Shown one piece after another: positions 53,818 through 62,478 of a stretch of DNA of 64,000 nucleotides; the first letter of the stretch is position 1, and every line of letters begins with the position of its first letter. Source of the DNA: Udaeobacter sp963725505 (GTDB lineage Bacteria; Verrucomicrobiota; Verrucomicrobiia; Chthoniobacterales; UBA10450); contig CAVRYN010000022.1 of assembly GCA_963725505.1 (NCBI GenBank), forward strand, positions 124,001 through 188,000, in the 5' to 3' direction. The notes below the pieces were generated by a model. The model was given only the letters and a program-made list of their open reading frames with translations, was not told where the DNA came from and ran no database searches. The translations under genes were made by a program, and so were the position numbers.

Positions 53818-56598
53818 CTACTTCCTTGCTTTCTTTTTTGCTCCGCCAAGCTTCTCCGGCTTGATTAGCTCCAGGCCTGAGGCGGCGTGGTAGCCGTGGA
53901 TCTCTTTCACATCGAGCTTGCGCATAAAGTCGATGGTTTCTTTCGTGATGACCTGGCCGGGCACCATGATCGGGAAGCCTGGAGGATAGGGGATCACGAA
54001 TTTTGCCGAAACTGCCTGGCCGCGCTTCACCAGATCATCGATCTCCTTGCTGTTCAGTTTCACATGCGTGCAATTCTCCGCGTCATAGGCGAGGAAGAAA
54101 GGCGTGCGCATGTCGCCTTCGTTAGTTTTGCTGCGCGGGTCGTCGCGGAAGGCGTCGTGGAAGCGGCTGAAGTTTGGAAGGTCGGGCACGTCGGTGATGA
54201 GGCTCTTGACGCGGGCGTCAAACGCCGCCTTCTCATCGGGGTCCCTCGAGAGCGTCCGATCCAATTCACGGGAGATGTCTGCCAGCACCTTGATGAGATA
54301 GGCGATGTCACTACGGGTGTTATTAATGTTAGTCTGAAGAAGGATGCTGTTGCGCGATGTCTTGTTAAGCTGGATGTCAAACTTGCTCGCGAGCATTCCC
54401 TTGAACGATGTGCCATCAAATCCGGCGGAACCGCACAACAGGGTGACGCGAGTAGGGTCAAGGACGAACTCGTCGGTCGCCCAGGCGTCATAGATGGTTT
54501 TCCAGCTCACACCATCGGCATGGAAGTCCTCGAATCCGCTGGCCCGATGTTCTTTCGGGACCATCTGGGCATTGGTGGCAATGGTGAAGTATTTGGAGAT
54601 GAGCGGATGCTTGTTTACCTCGCGGCGCAGGATCAGGGAGAGTTCGATGGCGCGGCCGACGAGCTCATACCCTTCCAGCTCCGCCTGGCGACGGGCAACG
54701 TCGAGGGAGGCGATGATTTGCAGATTCGGCGAGGTGCTGGTGTGCGTGAAGAATGCCTCTTTGAACGGCCCTTGCGTGCTCTCCCAGCAATCGTCGTTTA
54801 CCATGATATAGGAACCCTGGCGGAAACAGGACAGCGACTTATGGGTCGAGGTCGTGGCATAGACTCGCAGCTTCACCGCGTCAGGGTCCGGCAGCAGGTG
54901 CGTGTCGAGGAGTTTAGCACTTTTTGGATCAATCTTGCCGTGCTTCTTCTTGAACTCGGCATACTCAGCTCGGTAGGCGGCGCTGGCATAGCGCTCTCGC
55001 AACGCTTCGCAGGCCCCCATGGCTGAGCGCATGCGATGGAATTGAGAGAAGCGGTTGTAGGCGTACCATGCCTCGTCCCATAAAAAGACGATGTCTGGTT
55101 TGATTGCCAGGACTTCTTCCATGAAGCGCTGCACGTTGTAAACGTGGCCATCAAAGGTGCAATTGGTGAGGAGCAGCATGCGCACGCGGTCGAGCTTGCC
55201 TTCCGCCTTGAGATCTAGCAGCGCTTTCTTAATCGTGCGCAGCGGCACCGCGCCATACATCGAGTATTCTGTCAGCGGATAAGCCTCGACATACAACGGC
55301 TGACCACCGCAAAGCACTAAACCATAGTGGTGAGACTTGTGGCAGTTCCGGTCCACCAGCACGATGTCCCCCGGGCGGACAAGAGCCTGCACCGCAATCT
55401 TGTTAGAGGTTGAAGTGCCATTCGTTCCGAAAAACAGCTCTCTGCAACCAAAGGCTCGTGCTGCCTTTTCCTGGGCTACCCTGATGTTGCCTGTCGGTTC
55501 GAGCAGCGAATCCAGACCACCGGTCGTGGCGGAAGATTCAGCCAGAAAGATGTTGGCTCCATAAAAGTGGCCGAAGTCTCGAATCCAGTGGGAGTTGAAG
55601 ATGGACTTGCCTCGGGCAATCGGAAGAGCGTGGAATGTGCCGATCGGACGGCGCGCGTAGTTTTTGAGGTTATTGAAATACGGTGTGTCGTAGCGCTGGT
55701 TCACGCCCTCGAGGAGAGCGAGATGAATTTCCATCAGGTCTTCGAGTCCGTAGAAAATGCGCCGGATGTTTCTGGAATCGAGGTGGCTCGCCATCTTTTC
55801 CGCTGCTCCATCCACGATCAGATAGATGTCCAGTTCAGGACGGATCTTCCCGATAGCTCGTGCGAGAGCCACTCCGTAATCCTTTGGCTCCAGCGAACCG
55901 GGCTCGTAGGGCGAGATGCTGCTCCAGATAAGTGCGCAGCAGCGGTGCGTCGAATTGGGATTTGAAGCGGAAGTTGTCCTTGATGACAACCGCCTGCACA
56001 TCAGCATTCATCACAACGCCAATCACGCCCTCTTCAAAACTCGGCACCGTGACCGTCTCATACACAAACGGGTCTTCCGGACGACGAAGCTGCCGTAGTT
56101 CAGCGCGTCCCTGGCGTACCTGTTCAGGAGTTGGATCATCGCTGACAATCAGCACTTCAAAGTAGGGCTTGGTCAGGTCACCCGTGTCGAAGTAGTCCTT
56201 CATCAGACCGATCATTGCTTTCCGACTCGTCCTCTTCGCCCAGTTTCCATGCATTCACGGAACGACGATAGGAACCGGTGATGATGGCCTTGGCGATGCG
56301 GTTCGTTAGTCTCGAGAAAGTGGAATAATCACTCCGGCCCAGCGCCTCTTTCAGCGCACTCATCATGGCTTCCCCGGGATAAGCGCGAAATGTCTCCAGA
56401 ACGCCGAGCGGTGCGAGCAGGGCTTCCACTTTGGCCGAGTGTTTCCTTGGTGGAAGCGCCGGAGGAGGATTGGGCGACAAGGGTCTGGGCCGCATGAGCC
56501 AGATCCTGCCAGCGATCACAGCGAGCCTCGCCGGCGCTAAACATACCGACGGAATAACGGGATGTGGACTTGGATGTTTTTGACGATTGAGTAGACAT
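53818..56598 (-). CDS. Orn/Lys/Arg decarboxylase family protein, three frameshifts
   Basis: A long PLP-dependent decarboxylase related to AdiA/LdcI/SpeF. The core starts EPKDYGVALARAIGKIRPEL, continues RELFFGTNGTSTSNKIAVQA, AWYAYNRFSQFH and the PLP Lys in TSTHKSLSCFRQGSYIM. The N-terminal wing lies in three frames (MSTQSSKTSKSTSRYSVGM, LAPLGVLETFRAYPGEAMMS, SRKAMIGLMKDYFDTGDLTK, FEVLIVSDDPTP). Frames change near 56436, 56220 and 55925, each as one extra base. Corrected length is about 925 residues. The substrate is not fixed by sequence; arginine or lysine are candidates. Consumes a proton, so suits acid resistance. Confidence 0.82.
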
Positions 56599-56713
56599 GA
56601 TTTTTGTCGGGTGAATTAATGGTTAACCATTTTTGCGAGGTCGTTTTCTTGTGGCGCAGAGGTCTTGCTTGAAGTTCTGCCGAGAATAAATACCGAGTTA
56701 CGGTCCAGGACGT

Positions 56714-56731
56714 CTATAGGACTTTGGTCCA
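56714..56731. promoter_or_regulatory. palindromic operator, copy 11
   Basis: ATAGGACTTTGGTCCAAT, one mismatch. Between the decarboxylase gene (start 116 bp to the left on the minus strand) and the VIT-like gene (187 bp to the right), so either or both may be controlled. The rest of 56599-56917 holds no gene. Confidence 0.65.
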
Positions 56732-56917
56732 ATAGGAAGGAACCGCTCGTGCTGCTCATCTCAGGTCCCTATCTTTACGGTGCAAGCAGGGCTGAGATGC
56801 GACGCAAGTCACGTGAAGTTCTTCCCGGAGACGGTTCTCACGCGCGCCGAGATTTATATTTTAATGGAATGATTTGGCGCAAATGCATACACCGGAAGAT
56901 GGCAAGGCGAAGAAAAA

Positions 56918-57577
56918 ATGAAGCGTTTTGTGCATAGATACCTCGATCCTGCGAGTCGGTTGGGCGAAATTCTGTTTGGTCTGATCATGGTGTTGACTGT
57001 CACGCTGACTGCAGGATTGACGGTCGCTGAAGGGCGGGCCGGAGTTCGTCAGCTTCTGCTCGCCGCCATCGGCTGCAATCTCGCGTGGGGGATTATTGAT
57101 GCGGTCATGTATATCATGAACTGTCTAACCGAACGCAGTGGCAAAGTCCGACTGATTGAGGCGGTTCAACGTGCTCGCGACAACCGCGCAGCCCTTGACG
57201 TCATCCAAAATGAAATCGAGCCGGAACTTCAATCGCTGTTGGATCCCGAGGAGCGTGAAGCTTTCAGCCGGTCCATTCTTGGTCACATGGTAAAGGCACG
57301 GATCACGAGACCGGGCGTGATGAAAGATGACCTTTACGGCGCGCTTGCCTGTTTCCTGCTGGTCTTCGTCTCATGTCTGCCGGCGGCAATTCCATTTCTC
57401 ATTTTTTCCCAGCCGCATTTCGCGTTGCGCGTCTCTAATTTTCTTTTGATCGTTCTGCTCTTTTTGGTTGGGCGAAAATGGGCGCAATATGCTGGAACTG
57501 ATACCCGGATCGCGGGGACAACGATGGTTGTTATTGGCCTCGTCCTGGTCGGTGTCGCGATTCTGCTCGGAGGTTAA
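56918..57577 (+). CDS. VIT1/CCC1-like membrane protein
   Basis: 219 residues with about five membrane helices: FGLIMVLTVTLTAGLTVAEG, LLLAAIGCNLAWGIIDAVMY (a signature-like stretch), LACFLLVFVSCLPAAIPFLI, VSNFLLIVLLFLVGRKWA and MVVIGLVLVGVAILLGG. A charged loop (ALDVIQNEIEPELQSLLDPE) joins the second and third. The pattern resembles VIT-type iron/manganese transporters. Coupled (3 bp) to the following outer-membrane gene. Confidence 0.6.
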   Translation: MKRFVHRYLDPASRLGEILFGLIMVLTVTLTAGLTVAEGRAGVRQLLLAAIGCNLAWGIIDAVMYIMNCLTERSGKVRLIEAVQRARDNRAALDVIQNEIEPELQSLLDPEEREAFSRSILGHMVKARITRPGVMKDDLYGALACFLLVFVSCLPAAIPFLIFSQPHFALRVSNFLLIVLLFLVGRKWAQYAGTDTRIAGTTMVVIGLVLVGVAILLGG

Positions 57578-57579
57578 GA

Positions 57580-58233
57580 ATGAACCTCCAAGGCGCAGTT
57601 TTGGCCGTCGCTCTGGCTTCCGTAGTTTCCGTGTCGTTAGGCGGAACTGAGACAAATGTTCGAATGGAAGTCGCCGACGAAACAGCGGAAACCGAATGGG
57701 AATACTCATTATCCATTTCCACTTACCTCGCGCAGCACGCGCGCGACTATGCGAACCCAAACTTCACCGCCGACCGCGACTGGCTGCATCTCGAAGCCCG
57801 CTATAATTATGAAGCGCTCAAAACGGGTTCACTCTGGCTGGGCTACAATTTCAGCTTCGGAAAGAAGTTGACGCTTGATGCCACGCCGATGATTGGCGGC
57901 GTGTTCGGAGACATAACCGGGATTGCACCCGGATACACGATCTCGATCGGTTACGAGCCATTCGAGCTGTTCACTCAAGGCGAATACTTCTTTGATGCCG
58001 CGATTCATGCCGGAAATTTTTTCTATAGCTGGTCGGAACTCAGTTGCGCCCCCGCAAGGTGGTTCAGAGTTGGCATCGTCGTGGATCGGACCAAAGCGCT
58101 CGGTAGTAAATTCGACATTCGTCGCGGACCGCTGGTCGGATTCAAATATAAAAAAGTCGATTTTACAACGTATTGGCTTAGTCCCGGTTCGAAGGATGCG
58201 ACGTTCATTTTTACCGTAGCCGTAAATTTCTGA
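57580..58233 (+). CDS. secreted outer-membrane barrel-like protein
   Basis: Signal peptide (MNLQGAVLAVALASVVSVSL), then alternating strands with aromatic ends: EWEYSLSISTYLAQHARDY, SLWLGYNFSFGKKLTLDATP, IGYEPFELFTQGEYFFDAA and a terminal Phe in FIFTVAVNF. 217 residues. Two bases separate it from the VIT-like gene, so they share a transcript. A gap of 144 bp follows before the operator of the AckA fusion. Confidence 0.6.
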   Translation: MNLQGAVLAVALASVVSVSLGGTETNVRMEVADETAETEWEYSLSISTYLAQHARDYANPNFTADRDWLHLEARYNYEALKTGSLWLGYNFSFGKKLTLDATPMIGGVFGDITGIAPGYTISIGYEPFELFTQGEYFFDAAIHAGNFFYSWSELSCAPARWFRVGIVVDRTKALGSKFDIRRGPLVGFKYKKVDFTTYWLSPGSKDATFIFTVAVNF

Positions 58234-58377
58234 GCGATGGCGCTGACTACGATATTCCTAGTGACTCTGTTTCTCTACAGCCTCGGTGCACAACGTATCG
58301 CATGCATTGCACCGGCGGCCCAGATTCTGTTCAGGGCCGCAGGCAAAAGAGCTGGTGAAAGATAGCGTGCGGCCAGT

Positions 58378-58397
58378 GTAGGGCTAAGGTCCAATAT
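58378..58397 (+). promoter_or_regulatory. palindromic operator, copy 12 (AckA fusion)
   Basis: GTAGGGCTAAGGTCCAATAT, two mismatches to the consensus. It ends 51 bp before the ATG of the cNMP-AckA-PduL gene. Confidence 0.6.
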
Positions 58398-58448
58398 GCC
58401 AGCACGACGTTCAGCGACACATTGGAAAGGCTCCGAGGAGGGTTGATC

Positions 58449-60764
58449 ATGGATGCGGCAGGCTTCATCAAAGAACGCGTCGGTCTATTCAAAGACTTCA
58501 CGGCCGAGCGGATCAAACAGTTGGTGGATGGCTCGCTGGTCCGATCGTTTGAGACGAACGAAGCGATCGCTCATCAGGGCGCAGAAGCTACTCACTTCGG
58601 AGTTGTGTTGAGCGGGACAGTAGCGGCCTCAGCGGTGACAAACGGCACGCGGCAACCGCTCGGGCAGTTTAAGGCGGGCGACACATTCGCCGAAGCAGCG
58701 CTCATGACGGGCAATCCATTGCTCGCAGACTTCATCGCCGAGTCGCACTGCGAAGTCTTGCTCATTCCTGTATCGCTCTTTCAATCGATCATTGTCGCCG
58801 AACCGGGCGCGCTGCGGCACATTTCGCGGACGATCGCTGATCGGACAAGAATGCTGGCGGGCGATCCGGCGAAAACGAAGGCTGCTCTTCAACAGGGTAA
58901 TGATCCCTACGGACTCAAGCTCAAAGGCGAGAGACCCGAAAAAATCCTTGTTATCAACGTCGGATCTTCTTCGCTGAAATATTCATTTTACGATACCACG
59001 GATGAATCGCGCCACGCGAAGGGTCTCGTTGAACGCATCGGCCTGGGTGGCACTCAACTGAAGCATCGCGGACCGAAGGGCGAAGTAAAGCGCGATCTGG
59101 AAAAAGGAGATCACGCGGCTGCCTTCAAGGCGATGATTGCGGAACTCACTTCGAAGGAGACAGGAGTTATCGGCAGCCCCAGTGAAGTGAGTGTCGTGGC
59201 GCATCGCGTTGTTCACGGCGGCGAGAAATTCACAGAAGCCACCCTCCTCACCGATGAGCTCGTTGCGGAAATGGAAAAACTAAATCCGCTGGCGCCGCTG
59301 CATAATCCAGTGATCATCGCGGGCATCCGCGAGATGCGGAAGCTGTTCCCCGCTGTGCCTCATGTGGGCGTGTTCGATACTGCGTTTCACCACACGCTCC
59401 CGGCGTACGCATTTCTCTACGGACTACCGTACGAGTTCTACAAAAAGAAAGCGGTGCGTCGCTACGGTTTTCATGGGACCTCACATAACTACGTTGCATT
59501 GCGGGCAGCCGAATTCTTGAAGCGAAGGCCTAACGAGTTGCGCCTTGTAAGCTGCCACCTTGGCAATGGAGCATCCATGTGCGCTGTAGACCATGGGCGC
59601 TCGGTGGATACGACCATGGGCTTCACGCCGCTGGAAGGATTGATCATGGGCACCCGCTGCGGCGACCTTGATCCGGGCGTGCTCGCGTTCCTTGAACGCG
59701 AGCACAAACTTTCCGCTTCAAAGAGTGAAGATTTGTTGAACAAAAAGAGCGGCCTACTGGGCTTATCGGGCGTTTCAAGCGACATGCGCGAAGTTCTTCG
59801 AGCGGCCGATCAGGGTCATCAACGCGCTTTGATCGCGCTCAAAGCCTACTGCTATCGCGTGCGAAAGTACATCGGCGCGTACGTCGCATCCATGGGCGGA
59901 CTCGACACGGTGATTTTTACCGGCGGTGTCGGCCAGGGAAGCGCAGTGGTTCGCGCCCTGGCATTGCAGGGACTGGGCTGCATGGGGATTACGCTTGACG
60001 ACAAACGCAACCGCGAAGCCAGCGGTGACGAAATAACCCGCATCTCAACCGATGACTCAAAAGTAGCGGTGCTCGTGGTGCCGACCGACGAGGAACGCAT
60101 GATGGCGCGCGAAGCGTTGCGCGCTTTAAGCCGCTCTTACATCACGCGTGTGTTGGAGACGCAGAAGCAGCAACCGTTTCTTGTCGAGATCTCCGCACAC
60201 CACATTCATCTTACGCAGGAGCACGTCGAGGCCTTGTTCGGCAAAGGACATCAACTCACCAAACACGCCGACCTTTCGCAACCTGGTCAATATGCCTGCA
60301 AGGAACAACTGATGATTGTTGGACCGAAAGGTCGCGTTCAGCGTGTCCGCATTCTTGGGCCCGCCCGAAAGTACACGCAGGTCGAGATCGCGATGACCGA
60401 GCAATTCAAGCTGGGCATTCATCCTCCTATACGCGAAAGCGGCGACATCGCGGATACGCCCGGCTGCACGCTCGAAAGTGCGACTGGCAGCATCCAGATC
60501 GAGCGCGGAGTGATTTGCGCGCTGCGGCACGTTCATATGAGCCCGGAAGACGCTCTTCGTTACGGAGTCCGCGACAAGTCCTTCGTGCGCGTGCGAATCG
60601 CGGGCGACCGCGAACTAATTTTCGGCGACGTGCTAGTGCGAGTAGATCCGAGTTTCAAACTTGCCATGCACATCGACACGGACGAGGGAAACGCTGCCAA
60701 TGTAAAGACCGGCGCGAAGGGTTACATCGACGGAATCCAAAGTGAGGGATACCAGAGCAGCTAA
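58449..60764 (+). CDS. cNMP-binding-like / acetate kinase / PduL phosphotransacylase fusion
   Basis: 771 residues, ATG 58449 with GAGGAGGG 5 bases upstream; a TTG nine codons earlier is rejected. Three parts. Residues about 10-135 resemble a cyclic-nucleotide-binding barrel (FKAGDTFAEAALMTGNPLLA), without the phosphate-binding Arg. Residues about 164-560 are acetate kinase: NVGSSSLKYS, VAHRVVHGGE, FDTAFHHTLP, YGFHGTSH, CHLGNGAS and FTGGVGQGS. Residues 575-771 are a PduL-type phosphate acyltransferase: VEISAHHIHL and CALRHVHMSPEDA, with metal-binding His. Together they could run acetyl-CoA to acetate with ATP in one chain, under control of the sensor domain. An operator copy precedes it. Confidence 0.9.
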   Translation: MDAAGFIKERVGLFKDFTAERIKQLVDGSLVRSFETNEAIAHQGAEATHFGVVLSGTVAASAVTNGTRQPLGQFKAGDTFAEAALMTGNPLLADFIAESHCEVLLIPVSLFQSIIVAEPGALRHISRTIADRTRMLAGDPAKTKAALQQGNDPYGLKLKGERPEKILVINVGSSSLKYSFYDTTDESRHAKGLVERIGLGGTQLKHRGPKGEVKRDLEKGDHAAAFKAMIAELTSKETGVIGSPSEVSVVAHRVVHGGEKFTEATLLTDELVAEMEKLNPLAPLHNPVIIAGIREMRKLFPAVPHVGVFDTAFHHTLPAYAFLYGLPYEFYKKKAVRRYGFHGTSHNYVALRAAEFLKRRPNELRLVSCHLGNGASMCAVDHGRSVDTTMGFTPLEGLIMGTRCGDLDPGVLAFLEREHKLSASKSEDLLNKKSGLLGLSGVSSDMREVLRAADQGHQRALIALKAYCYRVRKYIGAYVASMGGLDTVIFTGGVGQGSAVVRALALQGLGCMGITLDDKRNREASGDEITRISTDDSKVAVLVVPTDEERMMAREALRALSRSYITRVLETQKQQPFLVEISAHHIHLTQEHVEALFGKGHQLTKHADLSQPGQYACKEQLMIVGPKGRVQRVRILGPARKYTQVEIAMTEQFKLGIHPPIRESGDIADTPGCTLESATGSIQIERGVICALRHVHMSPEDALRYGVRDKSFVRVRIAGDRELIFGDVLVRVDPSFKLAMHIDTDEGNAANVKTGAKGYIDGIQSEGYQSS

Positions 60765-60836
60765 GAACTTCAACCCAAGCATCAATTCAACCCACCAGGC
60801 ATCCAAAAAGCGCAACCCTAACCAGCAACTACAACT

Positions 60837-62449
60837 ATGAGCAACACGTCCTCAGCGAAGAACGATAACCGGATCCCGGAATTACCCGCGGAATCGAATC
60901 TTCCGGAGAATATCGATCGGCGCACTTTCTCATCCGCAACGTCGCCATTGGCGCGGCGGCAGCGACGACCGGAACTGTTTGGATGAGTGAAGCGCGCAAC
61001 AAACAGGCCGCGAAGGAAGAAGCGGCGCCGAAGATGGGTGCAACGCTCTCACCCGATCTCAACGTCGTAAAGCAGTCGAAAGGTCCCGTGATGACACTCG
61101 CTGATGAATTCTACAAAGTGGGCCCCGGCCCTTCGAGTTCGCACACGATCGGGCCGATGCGCATCACTTACCATTTTTACCAGCGCTGCACGAAGCTGCC
61201 GGCCGACCAACTCGCCAAGGCAACCGGGCTCAAAGTCCATTTGTTCGGCAGCTTGAGCGCGACCGGCAAAGGCCACGGCACAGAGCGCGCCGCGCTGGCG
61301 GGTCTGCTAGGCAAGGAACCGGCTACGGTTGATCCCCTTTTCCTCGACGAGATGAAAGCCAAACCGGAGCAAACTTATCCGGTGGAGCTGGGTGACAAAA
61401 CATTCAATCTGTCGCTGGCCGACATCATTTATGACGTAACCAAAGGCGACTTTCCGCACCCAAACACCATGACGTGCAAATTGATGGGCGGCGACAAACC
61501 GATCTGCGAGCAGGAATATTATTCGGTCGGCGGCGGCTTTATCGAATGGAAGGGCTACCAACCGCCGAAGAAAGGCCAGCCAAAATATCTCTACTCGACA
61601 ATGAAGGAACTGCGTCAGCACGCAGAGAAAAACAATCTTTCGATCGCGCAGGTAATCATGGCGAACGAAGTGGCTGTTTCCGGCAAGAGCGAAGGGCAGA
61701 TCAACGCGTTTCTGGACAAGATCGCGAACGCTATGCTTGCGACGGTGAAGTCGGGCTTGTCGGTGAAGGAAGGCGTTTTGCCCGGCCCCATTAAACTGCA
61801 TTCCAAAGCAGCGACTGTTTGGGAGCGCGCGCAGGATGAAAAATATGAGAGTGACCGCGCGATCGCGATGGTTGCCGCTTGCGCACTCGCTGCGTCTGAA
61901 GAAAACGCGCGTGGCCACTTGGTTATCACTGCGCCGACCAGCGGTTCGGCCGGCGTAATGCCTGCGATTGTATATGCCCTCGTCAATAGCAAACGGCAGG
62001 TGCCCATGGAAAAAATTCGCGAGGGTCTGCTCGCCGGTTTGGCGGTCGGTTATTTGTGCAAACACAACGCGACCCTCGCCGCAGCGGAAGGTGGCTGCCA
62101 GTCGGAGATTGGCGTCGCGTCGGCGATGGCCGCTGCGCTCATCGCTCAAGTGATGGGGAGCAATCCCCAGACTCTCGAGAACGCCGCCGAATCGGCCCTC
62201 GAGCATCACCTCGGCATGACGTGCGACCCCGTCGCCGGCTATGTGCAGGTTCCCTGTATCGAGCGTTGCGCCTTCGGCGCGGTGAAGGCCTGGACCGCGT
62301 TCATGATCGCCACCAACGAGATTGAGTCACGGCACCGTGTTGATCTCGACGCGACGATCAAGACTCTGGCCGACACCGGCAGAGACATGAACGCGAAGTA
62401 CAAGGAGACGAGCGAAGCGGGCCTGGCTCAGAACCTCACAATTTGCTGA
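60837..62449 (+). CDS. sdaA: L-serine ammonia-lyase (iron-sulfur type) with apparent Tat signal
   Basis: Deaminates L-serine to pyruvate and ammonia. The catalytic part (61000-62449) has ADEFYKVGPGPSSSHTIGPM, an alpha domain with GGCQSEIG and cluster-type cysteines in HLGMTCDPVAGYVQVPCIER. An ATG at 60837 starts MSNTSSAKNDN and runs to NIDRRTF. One base is missing near 60929; restoring it reads DRRTFLIRNVAIGAAAA, then TTGTVWMSEA, joining the downstream frame. That is a twin-arginine motif plus hydrophobic stretch. Corrected length is about 537 residues. Without the correction the start is ATG 60983. A periplasmic serine dehydratase would be exceptional. Confidence 0.88.
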
Positions 62450-62478
62450 AAAATTATCTGAGGACGGATCCGGCGCCA

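Noticed and set aside
53887..55026. Long plus-strand ORF opposite the decarboxylase
   Set aside because: Antisense frame kept open by GC-rich third positions; the minus-strand protein has full family motifs.
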